Source: Pseudomonas sp. sp1636
GTDB taxonomy: Bacteria; Pseudomonadota; Gammaproteobacteria; Pseudomonadales; Pseudomonadaceae
NCBI RefSeq assembly: GCF_030376615.1
Contig: NZ_JARRAB010000013.1
Span: 62,001 to 126,000 of the forward strand
DNA: 64,000 bases
Direction of reading: 5' to 3'
Positions within the stretch are counted from its first letter, which is position 1. Every line of letters begins with the position of its first letter. The translations under genes were made by a program, and so were the position numbers. Below the pieces are notes generated by a model. The model did not search any database. It was given only the letters and a program-made list of their open reading frames with translations, and was not told where the DNA came from. Below are positions 25,809 through 32,974 of the stretch, in pieces.

Positions 25809-26840
25809 ATGACCACAGCAGTCAAACAACGCAAACTCACCGTCGCCCGCGCCATGGCCGAGGCGGTGGCCCAGGAAATGCGCCTCGATCCCCGCGTGTT
25901 CGTGATGGGCGAGGACATCGGCCCGCTCGGCGGGGTATTCGGCAACACCCGCGGCCTGCATGAAGAATTCGGCGGTGCGCGGGTACGCGACACGCCGATC
26001 TCCGAGACCGCCTTTATCGGCGCCGCGGTGGGCGCGGCCTCCGATGGCATGCGCCCGATCGTCGAGCTGATGTTCGTCGACTTCTTCGGCGTGTGCATGG
26101 ACGCCATCTACAATCTGATGGCGAAGAACACCTACTTCTCCGGCGGCAAGGTCAGGGTGCCGATGGTGCTGATGGCCTCCACCGGCGCCGGCTATTCCGA
26201 TGCCGGCCAGCACTCGCAGTGCCTGTACGCCACCTTCGCCCACCTGCCGGGGATGAAGGTGGTGGTGCCGAGCAACGCCTATGACGCCAAGGGCCTGATG
26301 ACCGCGGCGATCCGCGACGACAACCCGGTGATCTTCCTGTTCCACAAGGCCCTGCAGGGCATGGGCTGGCTGGGCACCGAGAAAGGCGCCACGGTGGCGG
26401 TACCGGAGGAACCCTACTGCCTGGAGATCGGCAAGGCCAAGACCCTGCGCGAGGGCACGGATGTGTCCATCGTCAGCCTCGGCGTCGGCGTGCACCACGC
26501 CCTGCGCGCGGCCCAGCAGCTGGCACAGGACGGCGTCAGCGCCGAGGTCATCGACCTGCGCAGCCTGGTACCTCTGGACCGCGACCACGTGATCGCCTCG
26601 GTGCGCAAGACCGGCCGGCTGATCGTGGTCGACGAGGACTATCACAGCTTCGGCGTCAGCGGCGAGATCATCGCCAGCGTGGTCGAGCACGACATCGGCA
26701 TGCTCAAGGCGCGGCCGCAGCGGGTGGCCTTCCCGGACATCCCAATCCCCTTCACCCCGGTCATGGAGCAATGGGCCCTACCCAATGCCGAGAAGATTGT
26801 GGCCGCTTACCAACAGATGCACGAGGAACACAACCGATGA
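25809..26840 (+). CDS. acoB: TPP-dependent dehydrogenase E1, beta subunit
   Basis: 343 residues. Hallmarks of E1 beta: VFVMGEDIGPLGGVFG, RVRDTPISETAFIGAAVGAA, GAGYSDAGQHSQCLYA, GMKVVVPSNAYDAKGL, and the C-terminal transketolase domain EVIDLRSLVPLD. Forms the heterotetramer with E1 alpha. The start ATG 25809 has AGGAGACAACC upstream. The stop overlaps the lipoyl gene start as ATGA (26837-26840), so stoichiometric coupled translation is likely. Confidence 0.9.
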   Translation: MTTAVKQRKLTVARAMAEAVAQEMRLDPRVFVMGEDIGPLGGVFGNTRGLHEEFGGARVRDTPISETAFIGAAVGAASDGMRPIVELMFVDFFGVCMDAIYNLMAKNTYFSGGKVRVPMVLMASTGAGYSDAGQHSQCLYATFAHLPGMKVVVPSNAYDAKGLMTAAIRDDNPVIFLFHKALQGMGWLGTEKGATVAVPEEPYCLEIGKAKTLREGTDVSIVSLGVGVHHALRAAQQLAQDGVSAEVIDLRSLVPLDRDHVIASVRKTGRLIVVDEDYHSFGVSGEIIASVVEHDIGMLKARPQRVAFPDIPIPFTPVMEQWALPNAEKIVAAYQQMHEEHNR

Positions 26841-27070
26841 GTACTCCCATCCTGATTGCCGACGATCTCTGGGACGGCGACGCCGAAGCGGTGATCACCT
26901 CTTGGCTGGTCAGCGACGGCGCCGAGGTCGGCCAGGGCGACCTGGTCGCCGAGATCATGTCCGAGAAGGCCCAGTTCGAGATCGAGGCGCCGGCCGCTGG
27001 CGTGCTGAAGATCCTCGAGGAAGAAGACGCGGTGATCGCCAAGGGCGCGACCATCGGCCGGGTGGAGTAG
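26837..27070 (+). CDS. Stand-alone lipoyl-domain carrier protein
   Basis: 77 residues making one lipoyl/biotinyl domain and nothing else. The predicted lipoylated lysine is K44 in IMSEKAQFEIEAP, at the tip of the hairpin. In most 2-oxo acid dehydrogenases this domain is fused to the E2 catalytic core through a subunit-binding domain; here the core is a separate gene starting 3 bp downstream. The carrier would shuttle the acyl group from E1 to the E2 core as a free protein. Confidence 0.9.
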   Translation: MSTPILIADDLWDGDAEAVITSWLVSDGAEVGQGDLVAEIMSEKAQFEIEAPAAGVLKILEEEDAVIAKGATIGRVE

Positions 27071-27073
27071 CCC

Positions 27074-27784
27074 ATGACTGCCATGACACAAACCGCGGAT
27101 TGCCTGCCGGGCACGACTACAGTGCCGCTCAAGGGCATGCGCAAGATGATCGCGGCGAAGATGCACGAGAGCCTGCACAGTTCCGCCCAGCTCACCCACC
27201 ACGCCGAGTGCGAACTGACCGCGCTGCAGGCGCGGCGCGCGCGCTTGAAGGCGGCCGGCAGTGCGGTGTCGTTGCAGGATCTATTGCTGCACCAGATCGT
27301 CCAGACCCTGGGCGCGCACCCGAGCCTCAACGCCACCCTGCAGGACAACCAGATCACCCGCTATCAGGCGGTGCACCTGGGCCTGGCCATCCCGCTGCCC
27401 GGTGACCTGCTGGTGGCGCCGGCGCTGTTCGACGCCGACCAGCTGGATGCCGAGCAACTGGCCGAGGCGCGCCGCGCCCTGGTCGACAAGGCCCAGGCCG
27501 GCAAGCTGTCGGTCAGGGAGCTGACCGGTGCGACCATCACGGTATCCAACCTGGGCCTGTCGCGGGTACGCTTCTTTACCCCTATCCTCAATGTGCCGCA
27601 GGTGGCGATCATCGGCATCGGCGGCAGCCAGCGGCGCTTGCAGCGCGAGGCCGATGGCACCCTGGTGGAACGGGACTTCATGGGCTTGTCGCTGACCTTC
27701 GATCACCGTGCGGTGAACGGCGCGCCGGCGGCGGACTTTCTCGATGACCTGTGCCGGCGACTGGAAAACGAAGAGGTGACATGA
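27074..27784 (+). CDS. acoC: E2 acyltransferase catalytic domain without lipoyl domain
   Basis: 236 residues. Only the 2-oxo acid dehydrogenase acyltransferase core is present, starting at VPLKGMRKMIAAKM. Neither a lipoyl domain nor an evident peripheral-subunit-binding domain is found. The active-site motif DHRxxDG reads DHRAVNG (D210-G216): the histidine H211 is kept but the usual Asp is N215. This may lower or alter transferase activity. The stop overlaps the next start as ATGA (27781-27784). Confidence 0.85.
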   Translation: MTAMTQTADCLPGTTTVPLKGMRKMIAAKMHESLHSSAQLTHHAECELTALQARRARLKAAGSAVSLQDLLLHQIVQTLGAHPSLNATLQDNQITRYQAVHLGLAIPLPGDLLVAPALFDADQLDAEQLAEARRALVDKAQAGKLSVRELTGATITVSNLGLSRVRFFTPILNVPQVAIIGIGGSQRRLQREADGTLVERDFMGLSLTFDHRAVNGAPAADFLDDLCRRLENEEVT

Positions 27785-28494
27785 CAAGCATACAGCGACT
27801 GCCGGTCGAAGCCGGTCTGGATGCGGAACGGCAGTTGTTGGATCGGGTGCATGGCGGCGCCCTCGACTGCGGCCTGCTGTTCTGGCGGCCGCTGGATGCC
27901 GCGCTGGTGATGCCGCGCCGACTCAACCGCCTGGACGGCTTCGCGGCTGCCGAGGCGGACTGTGCCGCGCAGGGCTGGCCGGTAGCCCTGCGCGACACCG
28001 GCGGCGAGCCGGTGCCGCAATCGGCGGCGGTGCTCAACGTGGCCCTGGCCTATGCCGTGCCAGCCAGCGACAACGAACAGAAACGCATCGAAACCGCCTA
28101 CCTGCGCCTGTGCGAACCGCTGCGCGCCTGGCTTCGCGGCCTGGGCCTAGATCCCGGCCTGGGCGAAGTGGACGGCGCCTTCTGCGACGGCCGCTACAAC
28201 GTCACCCTGGGTGGGCGCAAACTGGTCGGCACCGCGCAACGCTGGCGTCGCCGGCCGAGCGACGGGCGTCACGTGTGCCTGGCCCATGCCGCGGTGCTGC
28301 TGGAGAACCAGCGCCAGTCGATGGTCGAGGCGGTCAATACTTTCTATGCCGGCTGCGCACTGCCGAGCCGTTGCCGGGTCGCCAGCCATGTGGCGCTGGA
28401 GGAATTGCTCGAGGATGTCTGGCCGGCTACCGATGGCCTGCTGGGTTGCTACCGGCAGCAGTTTCAGACGATGGGATTGGTGCTGTCACCGTAG
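27781..28494 (+). CDS. Lipoate-protein ligase / octanoyltransferase-like protein
   Basis: 237 residues of the BPL/LplA/LipB fold. Visible family features: RDTGGEPVPQS (the Arg-x-x-Gly-Gly loop), GRYNVTLGGRKLVGTAQRW containing the conserved lysine, and a helical C-terminal part. A cysteine in DGAFCDGRYN lies where LipM/LipL-type octanoyl transferases carry theirs. Coupled by ATGA overlap to the E2 gene, so it is probably dedicated to lipoylating the 77-residue carrier. Whether it uses free lipoate or transfers an octanoyl group is not decided. Confidence 0.8.
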   Translation: MTSIQRLPVEAGLDAERQLLDRVHGGALDCGLLFWRPLDAALVMPRRLNRLDGFAAAEADCAAQGWPVALRDTGGEPVPQSAAVLNVALAYAVPASDNEQKRIETAYLRLCEPLRAWLRGLGLDPGLGEVDGAFCDGRYNVTLGGRKLVGTAQRWRRRPSDGRHVCLAHAAVLLENQRQSMVEAVNTFYAGCALPSRCRVASHVALEELLEDVWPATDGLLGCYRQQFQTMGLVLSP

Positions 28495-28518
28495 AAGGCC
28501 CGGGCCGCACCCTACGGC

Positions 28519-28570
28519 CCCCTCACCCTAACTCTCTCTTAGCCGGCCGCCCCCCAAAAGGGCGAGGGGA
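28519..28570. repeat. CCCCTCACCC-type intergenic inverted repeat
   Basis: CCCCTCACCCTAACTCTCTC near 28519 is answered by AGGGCGAGGGGA ending at 28570. This is a decayed form of a dispersed pseudomonad intergenic repeat. Confidence 0.5.
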
Positions 28571-28594
28571 CTCATCAGCGTAAGCCCTGCAATC

Positions 28595-28663
28595 TGTAGG
28601 AGCGGTCCATGACCGCGAAAGTGTCTGGCCTCGCGTGGTTCGCGGGCATGGCCCGCTCCTACA
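28595..28663. repeat. REP pair (BIME)
   Basis: TGTAGGAGCGGTCCATGACCGCG at 28595-28617 and the inverted copy CGCGGGCATGGCCCGCTCCTACA at 28641-28663 form a divergent REP doublet around a 23-bp spacer. It lies between the E1 operon and the convergent activator gene. Confidence 0.92.
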
Positions 28664-28734
28664 AGGAATAGCTGCATACAACAGCTAACTGGTACATCGC
28701 CTAAAAAAACCCGCTCCGCGGCCAGGCCGGCGGC

Positions 28735-30699
28735 TCACTCCCATGCCTTCGGCGGCACTATGTTGTAGACCTTCATCCAGCGATAGATGGTCGGCCGCGA
28801 CAGCGACAATTCGCGCGCCGCGGCGCTGACATTCCAGCGGTGCCGGCGCAGGGTTGCCTCGAGCTGCGCAGCCGGATCGGTGCTTAACGTACGGGCCTGT
28901 TCTGCCGGCACTGGCAGACGCGGCCCCGGGCTGGGCAGGCACTGCTCGGGCAGGTCGTCGACGGTGATCTCGTCGCCTTCGCAGGTGGCCAGGGCGTACT
29001 GCAGCGCGTTGCGCAGTTCGCGGATATTGCCCGGCCAGGCATAGCCCAGCAGCGCACTCATGGCATCGCCGCGCAGGCGCGGCGGACGCTGGCGCTGCTC
29101 GCTCAACTCGATGAACAGCCGCTCGATCAGGTAACCCTTGTCGGCCCGCTCGCGCAGCGCCGGCAGTTTCAGGGTGGCGCCGTTGAGGCGGTAGTAGAGA
29201 TCCTCGCGAAATTGTCCGGCCTCGATCATCTGGCGAATATCGCGGTGGCTGGCGGCGATCACCCGGATGTCCACCTTGATCGGCTTGTCCGCCCCCAGCG
29301 GCATCACTTCCTGCTCGGCCAGCACCCGCAGCAGGCGGGTCTGCAGGTGCAGCGGCATGTCGCCGATCTCGTCGAGGAACAGGCTGCCGCCATCGGCCTG
29401 CTGGATCAGCCCGCGCATGCCCTTGCCGCGCGCGCCGGTGAAGCTGCCCGGCTGGTAGCCGAACAGTTCGCTCTCGATCAGCGACTCGGGCATGGCCGCA
29501 CAATTGATCGCGACGAAGGCGGCTTGGCTGCGATTACCGCTCTCATGCAGGGCACGGGCCAGGCGTTCCTTGCCGGTGCCGGTCTCGCCATTGAGCAGGA
29601 CGTTGAGTGGCTCGCTGCACAGGCGCTTGGCGCGGGCCAGCATCTTGCGCATCAAGGGGTCGTCGTCGGCCAACTCGTCCAGGGCGCAACGTGGCAGCTC
29701 GCGACTGCTGGCCAGCGCCGGCGCAGATGCGCGGCGCGGCTCCATCAGGGCGGCGAAATACAGCGCATTCTGCCGATGGGTGCGGAAGGCGCGCACATGG
29801 TCGGCGCTGGCATAGGGAATATTGAAAACATCCTCCAGTTCGCAATCGAACAGCTGCTGCACGCCAATCTTGGGCGCCAGCGCGGAAGGCCGCAGCGGCA
29901 GCTCCAGGGCGCACTCGGCGAGCAGTCTCCGACCCGCGGTGTTGGCCGCCAGCAGGCTGCCATCCTCGGCCATCGCCAGCAGGTAATGACGGTTGATCAG
30001 GACGAACTCGCGCGAGCTGTCCAGGCAGAGGATGTGGCTGTCGCGGTAGCGCCGAAGAAAATAGACGTCCTCGATCATCCGCGCGTACTGCTTGACCAGT
30101 TGCAGGGCAAAGGTCTGCGAGTCTTTCGAGGGCGGCGACTGCAGGGCGGAGATGTCCAGCACGGCAAGCAGTTGGCCCTGGGGGTTGAAGATCGGCACCG
30201 CGGTGCAAGTGAGGCTGACATGGTGGGCGCTGAAGTGGTCATGGTGGTGACAGGTCAGGGCCTGCTGCTCCTTGATGCAGGTGCCCACCGCGCAAGTGCC
30301 GGCGTGATCCTCGCTCCAGTCGGCCCCCAGGTAGAGGCCGGTCTTGCGGTGCGCGGCCTTGTCGTCCGGGTCGCCGAGAAACTGCACGGTGATCCCGCGG
30401 TTGTCGGTGAGCAGCACCACATAGCCCAGCTCGGCGATATGCCGGTACAGCTGTTCGACGCCGGCGCGGGCCACGTTGATCAGTTCGTCGGCCTGATCCT
30501 GGTGATCGAGCAGCACCTGGCGCGGGACGAAACGCGGCGGAGCCGGCTTGGCCGGATCCAGGCCGTAGTCCTGGATGCAGCGTTGCCAGGAGCGCGAGAT
30601 CAGCGGGTCGAAACCTTGCCCCAGCGGGGCCAGCGCAGGGTCGGCGGCATGGGACAGGACAGTGTCGATATGCACACTGCTGGGCCGGGTGATGCGCAT
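28735..30699 (-). CDS. acoR: Sigma-54-dependent activator, AcoR-like
   Basis: 654 residues. A GAF-type sensor region covers about 60-210 (YVVLLTDNRGITVQFLGDP, SEDHAGTCAVGTCI). The AAA+ domain has Walker A GETGTGKERLA, the sigma-54 contact loop as GSFTGA (consensus GAFTGA), and Walker B region GGSLFLDEIGDMP. The Fis-type HTH at the end reads NVSAAARELSLSRPTIYRWM. ATG 30699 follows GAGGAGGTTGC. It lies between two sigma-54 promoters that share its likely binding palindrome and points toward the E1 operon. The symbol reflects family, not proven acetoin response. Confidence 0.9.
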   Translation of the reverse strand: MRITRPSSVHIDTVLSHAADPALAPLGQGFDPLISRSWQRCIQDYGLDPAKPAPPRFVPRQVLLDHQDQADELINVARAGVEQLYRHIAELGYVVLLTDNRGITVQFLGDPDDKAAHRKTGLYLGADWSEDHAGTCAVGTCIKEQQALTCHHHDHFSAHHVSLTCTAVPIFNPQGQLLAVLDISALQSPPSKDSQTFALQLVKQYARMIEDVYFLRRYRDSHILCLDSSREFVLINRHYLLAMAEDGSLLAANTAGRRLLAECALELPLRPSALAPKIGVQQLFDCELEDVFNIPYASADHVRAFRTHRQNALYFAALMEPRRASAPALASSRELPRCALDELADDDPLMRKMLARAKRLCSEPLNVLLNGETGTGKERLARALHESGNRSQAAFVAINCAAMPESLIESELFGYQPGSFTGARGKGMRGLIQQADGGSLFLDEIGDMPLHLQTRLLRVLAEQEVMPLGADKPIKVDIRVIAASHRDIRQMIEAGQFREDLYYRLNGATLKLPALRERADKGYLIERLFIELSEQRQRPPRLRGDAMSALLGYAWPGNIRELRNALQYALATCEGDEITVDDLPEQCLPSPGPRLPVPAEQARTLSTDPAAQLEATLRRHRWNVSAAARELSLSRPTIYRWMKVYNIVPPKAWE

Positions 30700-30845
30700 G
30701 CAACCTCCTCGGACGCGCGACCCACCCTGCTCAGGCAGCACGCGCTGACGATCTTGTTTTTGTTGCGCCCCGCCCGCTCGCTGGCAAGCCGGGCGCATCC
30801 GTCTGTGGATCAGAGTCTACTCCCCCAGCGCCGGCCCTGCGAAGC

Positions 30846-30881
30846 CTGTAATGCCTGTAACTACGGGCATTACAGCTGTAA
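30846..30881. promoter_or_regulatory. Activator binding sites beside acoR
   Basis: Perfect inverted repeat CTGTAATGCC (30846-30855) / GGCATTACAG (30866-30875), and overlapping it a perfect 12-bp palindrome TTACAGCTGTAA (30870-30881). The same palindrome with one change is at 21247-21258. It is 111-146 bp upstream of the sigma-54 promoter at 30992 and 147 bp upstream of acoR on the other strand. Confidence 0.8.
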
Positions 30882-30991
30882 GCGGCGTGACAGTCGGCGG
30901 CCTTGCTCTGGTTGCCGCAAGCCGATTCGACATCCGAAAAAAGCCATTGAAAATCAATCGCCTGCAGCCACAACCAAGAGCCGCAACGGGG

Positions 30992-31008
30992 TTGGCATGG
31001 GTTCTGCC
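30992..31008 (+). promoter_or_regulatory. Sigma-54 promoter before the VOC/SphA-like genes
   Basis: TTGGCATGGGTTCTGCC has GG at 30994-30995 and GC at 31006-31007 with 10 bp between, and matches TGGCAYG-N4-YTGC. The predicted start is near 31019. Confidence 0.8.
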
Positions 31009-31063
31009 ATCCAGTCGATGAGCCCGGCAACGGGCCCCCATAACAACAAGACGAGGATGCAGC

Positions 31064-31192
31064 ATGCCCGCCATCACCCCGATGCCTTTTACCGATACCA
31101 CTCGCAGCGCCGACAGCCAGCCCTGGCCATTGCTTTGCCGTCCCGGCTTGCCGCAGAGCCAGCAGGCGGTGCGGCGATCACCCCGCCGCTGA
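31064..31192 (+). CDS. Possible 42-residue peptide, first ORF after the sigma-54 promoter
   Basis: Starts MPAITPMPFTDTTRSADSQP and ends RRSPRR. ATG 31064 has GAGGAT 7 bp upstream. It is the first open frame in the transcript and ends 97 bp before the VOC gene. It has no membrane segment or signal peptide and no recognised family. It could be a leader or substrate peptide, or a chance frame; codon composition over so short a stretch does not decide. Confidence 0.35.
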   Translation: MPAITPMPFTDTTRSADSQPWPLLCRPGLPQSQQAVRRSPRR

Positions 31193-31289
31193 CCGCTGCC
31201 CACTTCCCACTGTCCCAGTCGACCGACATTGCAGGCGCGCAAGCCTGCGGCGGGCGACCGTTTGCCCATCCTGTACCAGGAGTATCGCC

Positions 31290-31901
31290 ATGACTTTCCA
31301 AGCAGCAACCCAGCTGTTGCGCCGTTTCCTCCTCACTCTCGCCGCTGCCGCGCTGTCGCCATTGGCCCTGGCCGGTGGACTTCCCGGCGTGCAAGGGCTG
31401 CAGCACATCGGCATCACCGCCCCCAGCCTGCGCCAGGCGACGGATTTCTTCGTCGAGGTGCTCGGCTGCGAGCCCTACTTCACCTTCGGCGAGTTCAAGT
31501 TCGCCGACGACTGGATGGAGCGCCACCTCAACGTGCATCCGCGCGCCGCGATCAAGGACTTCCAGATGGTTCGCTGCGGCAACGGCACCAACCTGGAAAT
31601 CTTCGAGTACAGCGCGCCGGATCAGAACCGCCGGCTGCCGCGCAACAGCGACATCGGCGGCCACCATCTGGCGTTCTACGTGGACGACATGGACGCGGCG
31701 GTCGCCTACCTGAAGTCGCAGCAGGTGCGGGTGCTCGATACGCCCAGCACCTTCCGCGAAGGCCCGGCAGCCGGCCTGACCTGGGTGTACTTCCTGGCGC
31801 CCTGGGGCCTGCAGCTGGAGCTGGTGAGTTTTCCGCGCGGAATGCAGTACGAGCAGGGGCTGGATCGACTGCTGTGGGACCCACGCCAGCCGCAGCAATA
31901 G
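31290..31901 (+). CDS. Exported VOC-family (glyoxalase/dioxygenase fold) protein
   Basis: 203 residues. A Sec signal peptide ends near ALA (residue 28), unusual because most VOC proteins are cytoplasmic. Two beta-alpha-beta-beta-beta modules follow, with candidate metal ligands in LQHIGIT, LEIFEY, GGHHLAFYV and LQLELVSF. Start after AGGAGTATCGCC. Likely periplasmic lyase, isomerase or binding protein acting on the same substrate as the GMC oxidoreductase, inferred from shared control. It is 67 bp upstream of the outer-membrane protein gene. Confidence 0.82.
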   Translation: MTFQAATQLLRRFLLTLAAAALSPLALAGGLPGVQGLQHIGITAPSLRQATDFFVEVLGCEPYFTFGEFKFADDWMERHLNVHPRAAIKDFQMVRCGNGTNLEIFEYSAPDQNRRLPRNSDIGGHHLAFYVDDMDAAVAYLKSQQVRVLDTPSTFREGPAAGLTWVYFLAPWGLQLELVSFPRGMQYEQGLDRLLWDPRQPQQ

Positions 31902-31968
31902 TCCCGCCAGCCCAGCTGTCGACGAGAAATGCACCGCTCAAATCAAACAAGAAAAACGAGGAGGCAAG

Positions 31969-32901
31969 ATGCTGCCAAATACGCCAATGCCGCTACGCCC
32001 TGGCGCTCGGCAAGTCGATGCGAAAGTGTGGATAGTGCTGTGGGGATTGCTGCTGTTGGGCGCGCTGCTGTCCTGGGGCAGGCCGGCCCAAGCCCTGGAT
32101 CTGGATGCCGGCGACTACGTGCCGGCTGCCGCCGACACCACCCTGGGGCTGCTCTACCTGCAGTACGCGGAGCGCGACCATCTCTATCGGGACGGCGACC
32201 AGCAGGCCGGTTCGACCGGGCTGGATTCGCAGATCGGCATCCTGCGGCTGGTGCACTACACCGACCTGGGTGGCTACCGCATCGCACCGCAGATCCTGCT
32301 GCCATTCGGCCGCCTCGACGGGCGTCACGATGGCGGCGCACTGGGCGACAGCAGCGGCCTGGCCGACCCGATCCTGGCGATGCCGATCTGGCTGCTCAAC
32401 CAGCCGGAGCGGCGGCGCTTCTTCGGCATCACGCCCTACCTGTTCCTCCCGCTCGGCAGCTACGACCACGAGCGGGCGCTGAACCTCGGCGAGAATCGCT
32501 GGAAGTTCAATCTGCAGGCCGGCTATGTCACCGGGCTCGGCGCCAAGCTGGCGCTGGATCTGGCGGCCGACGTGACCTTCTACGGGCGCAACCACAGCTA
32601 CGGCGCGCACAAGTGGACCCATCGACAGAAACCCAGCTACCAGTACCAGGGCTTTCTGCGCTATCCGCTGCGCGACAACCTCGACCTGCGCGTCGGCCTG
32701 TCGCACCAGAGCGGCGGCGAGAACCGCATGGAGCAGAGCTGGCTGGACGACAGCCAACGCAGCAGCAAGTGGTCGGCGGGCTTCGCCTGGTTCTTCCTGC
32801 CCGACACCCAACTGGCGGCCACTGTCGGCCGGGACATCGCAGTGGAACACGGCTTTCGCGAAGACAGCCGGCTGAATATCCGGCTGCTCCAGGTGTTCTG
32901 A
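31969..32901 (+). CDS. Outer-membrane SphA/MetA-pathway-type protein
   Basis: 310 residues. A long N-terminal signal (hydrophobic at about 20-40, ending AQA) precedes a beta-barrel-like sequence with alternating residues and many aromatic girdle positions (YRIAPQILLPFG, FFGITPYLFLPLGSYD), ending in phenylalanine. This is the Phenol_MetA_deg (COG4313) family, often encoded with aromatic or hydrophobic substrate catabolism and thought to aid uptake. Start after AGGAGGCAAG. Last gene under the second sigma-54 promoter. Confidence 0.83.
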   Translation: MLPNTPMPLRPGARQVDAKVWIVLWGLLLLGALLSWGRPAQALDLDAGDYVPAAADTTLGLLYLQYAERDHLYRDGDQQAGSTGLDSQIGILRLVHYTDLGGYRIAPQILLPFGRLDGRHDGGALGDSSGLADPILAMPIWLLNQPERRRFFGITPYLFLPLGSYDHERALNLGENRWKFNLQAGYVTGLGAKLALDLAADVTFYGRNHSYGAHKWTHRQKPSYQYQGFLRYPLRDNLDLRVGLSHQSGGENRMEQSWLDDSQRSSKWSAGFAWFFLPDTQLAATVGRDIAVEHGFREDSRLNIRLLQVF

Positions 32902-32916
32902 GAGGCGCCGGGTTCG

Positions 32917-32951
32917 GCGGCCGGCGCGAGGCCGATGCGGTCGCCGGCCGC
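32917..32951. terminator. Stem-loop between convergent genes
   Basis: A perfect 10-bp stem GCGGCCGGCG / CGCCGGCCGC with a 15-base loop, between the stops at 32901 and 32975. It has no T tract, so it may serve as a Rho-assisted or bidirectional end. Confidence 0.5.
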
Positions 32952-32974
32952 TCAGGAGCGAAGCGCCATCCCGC

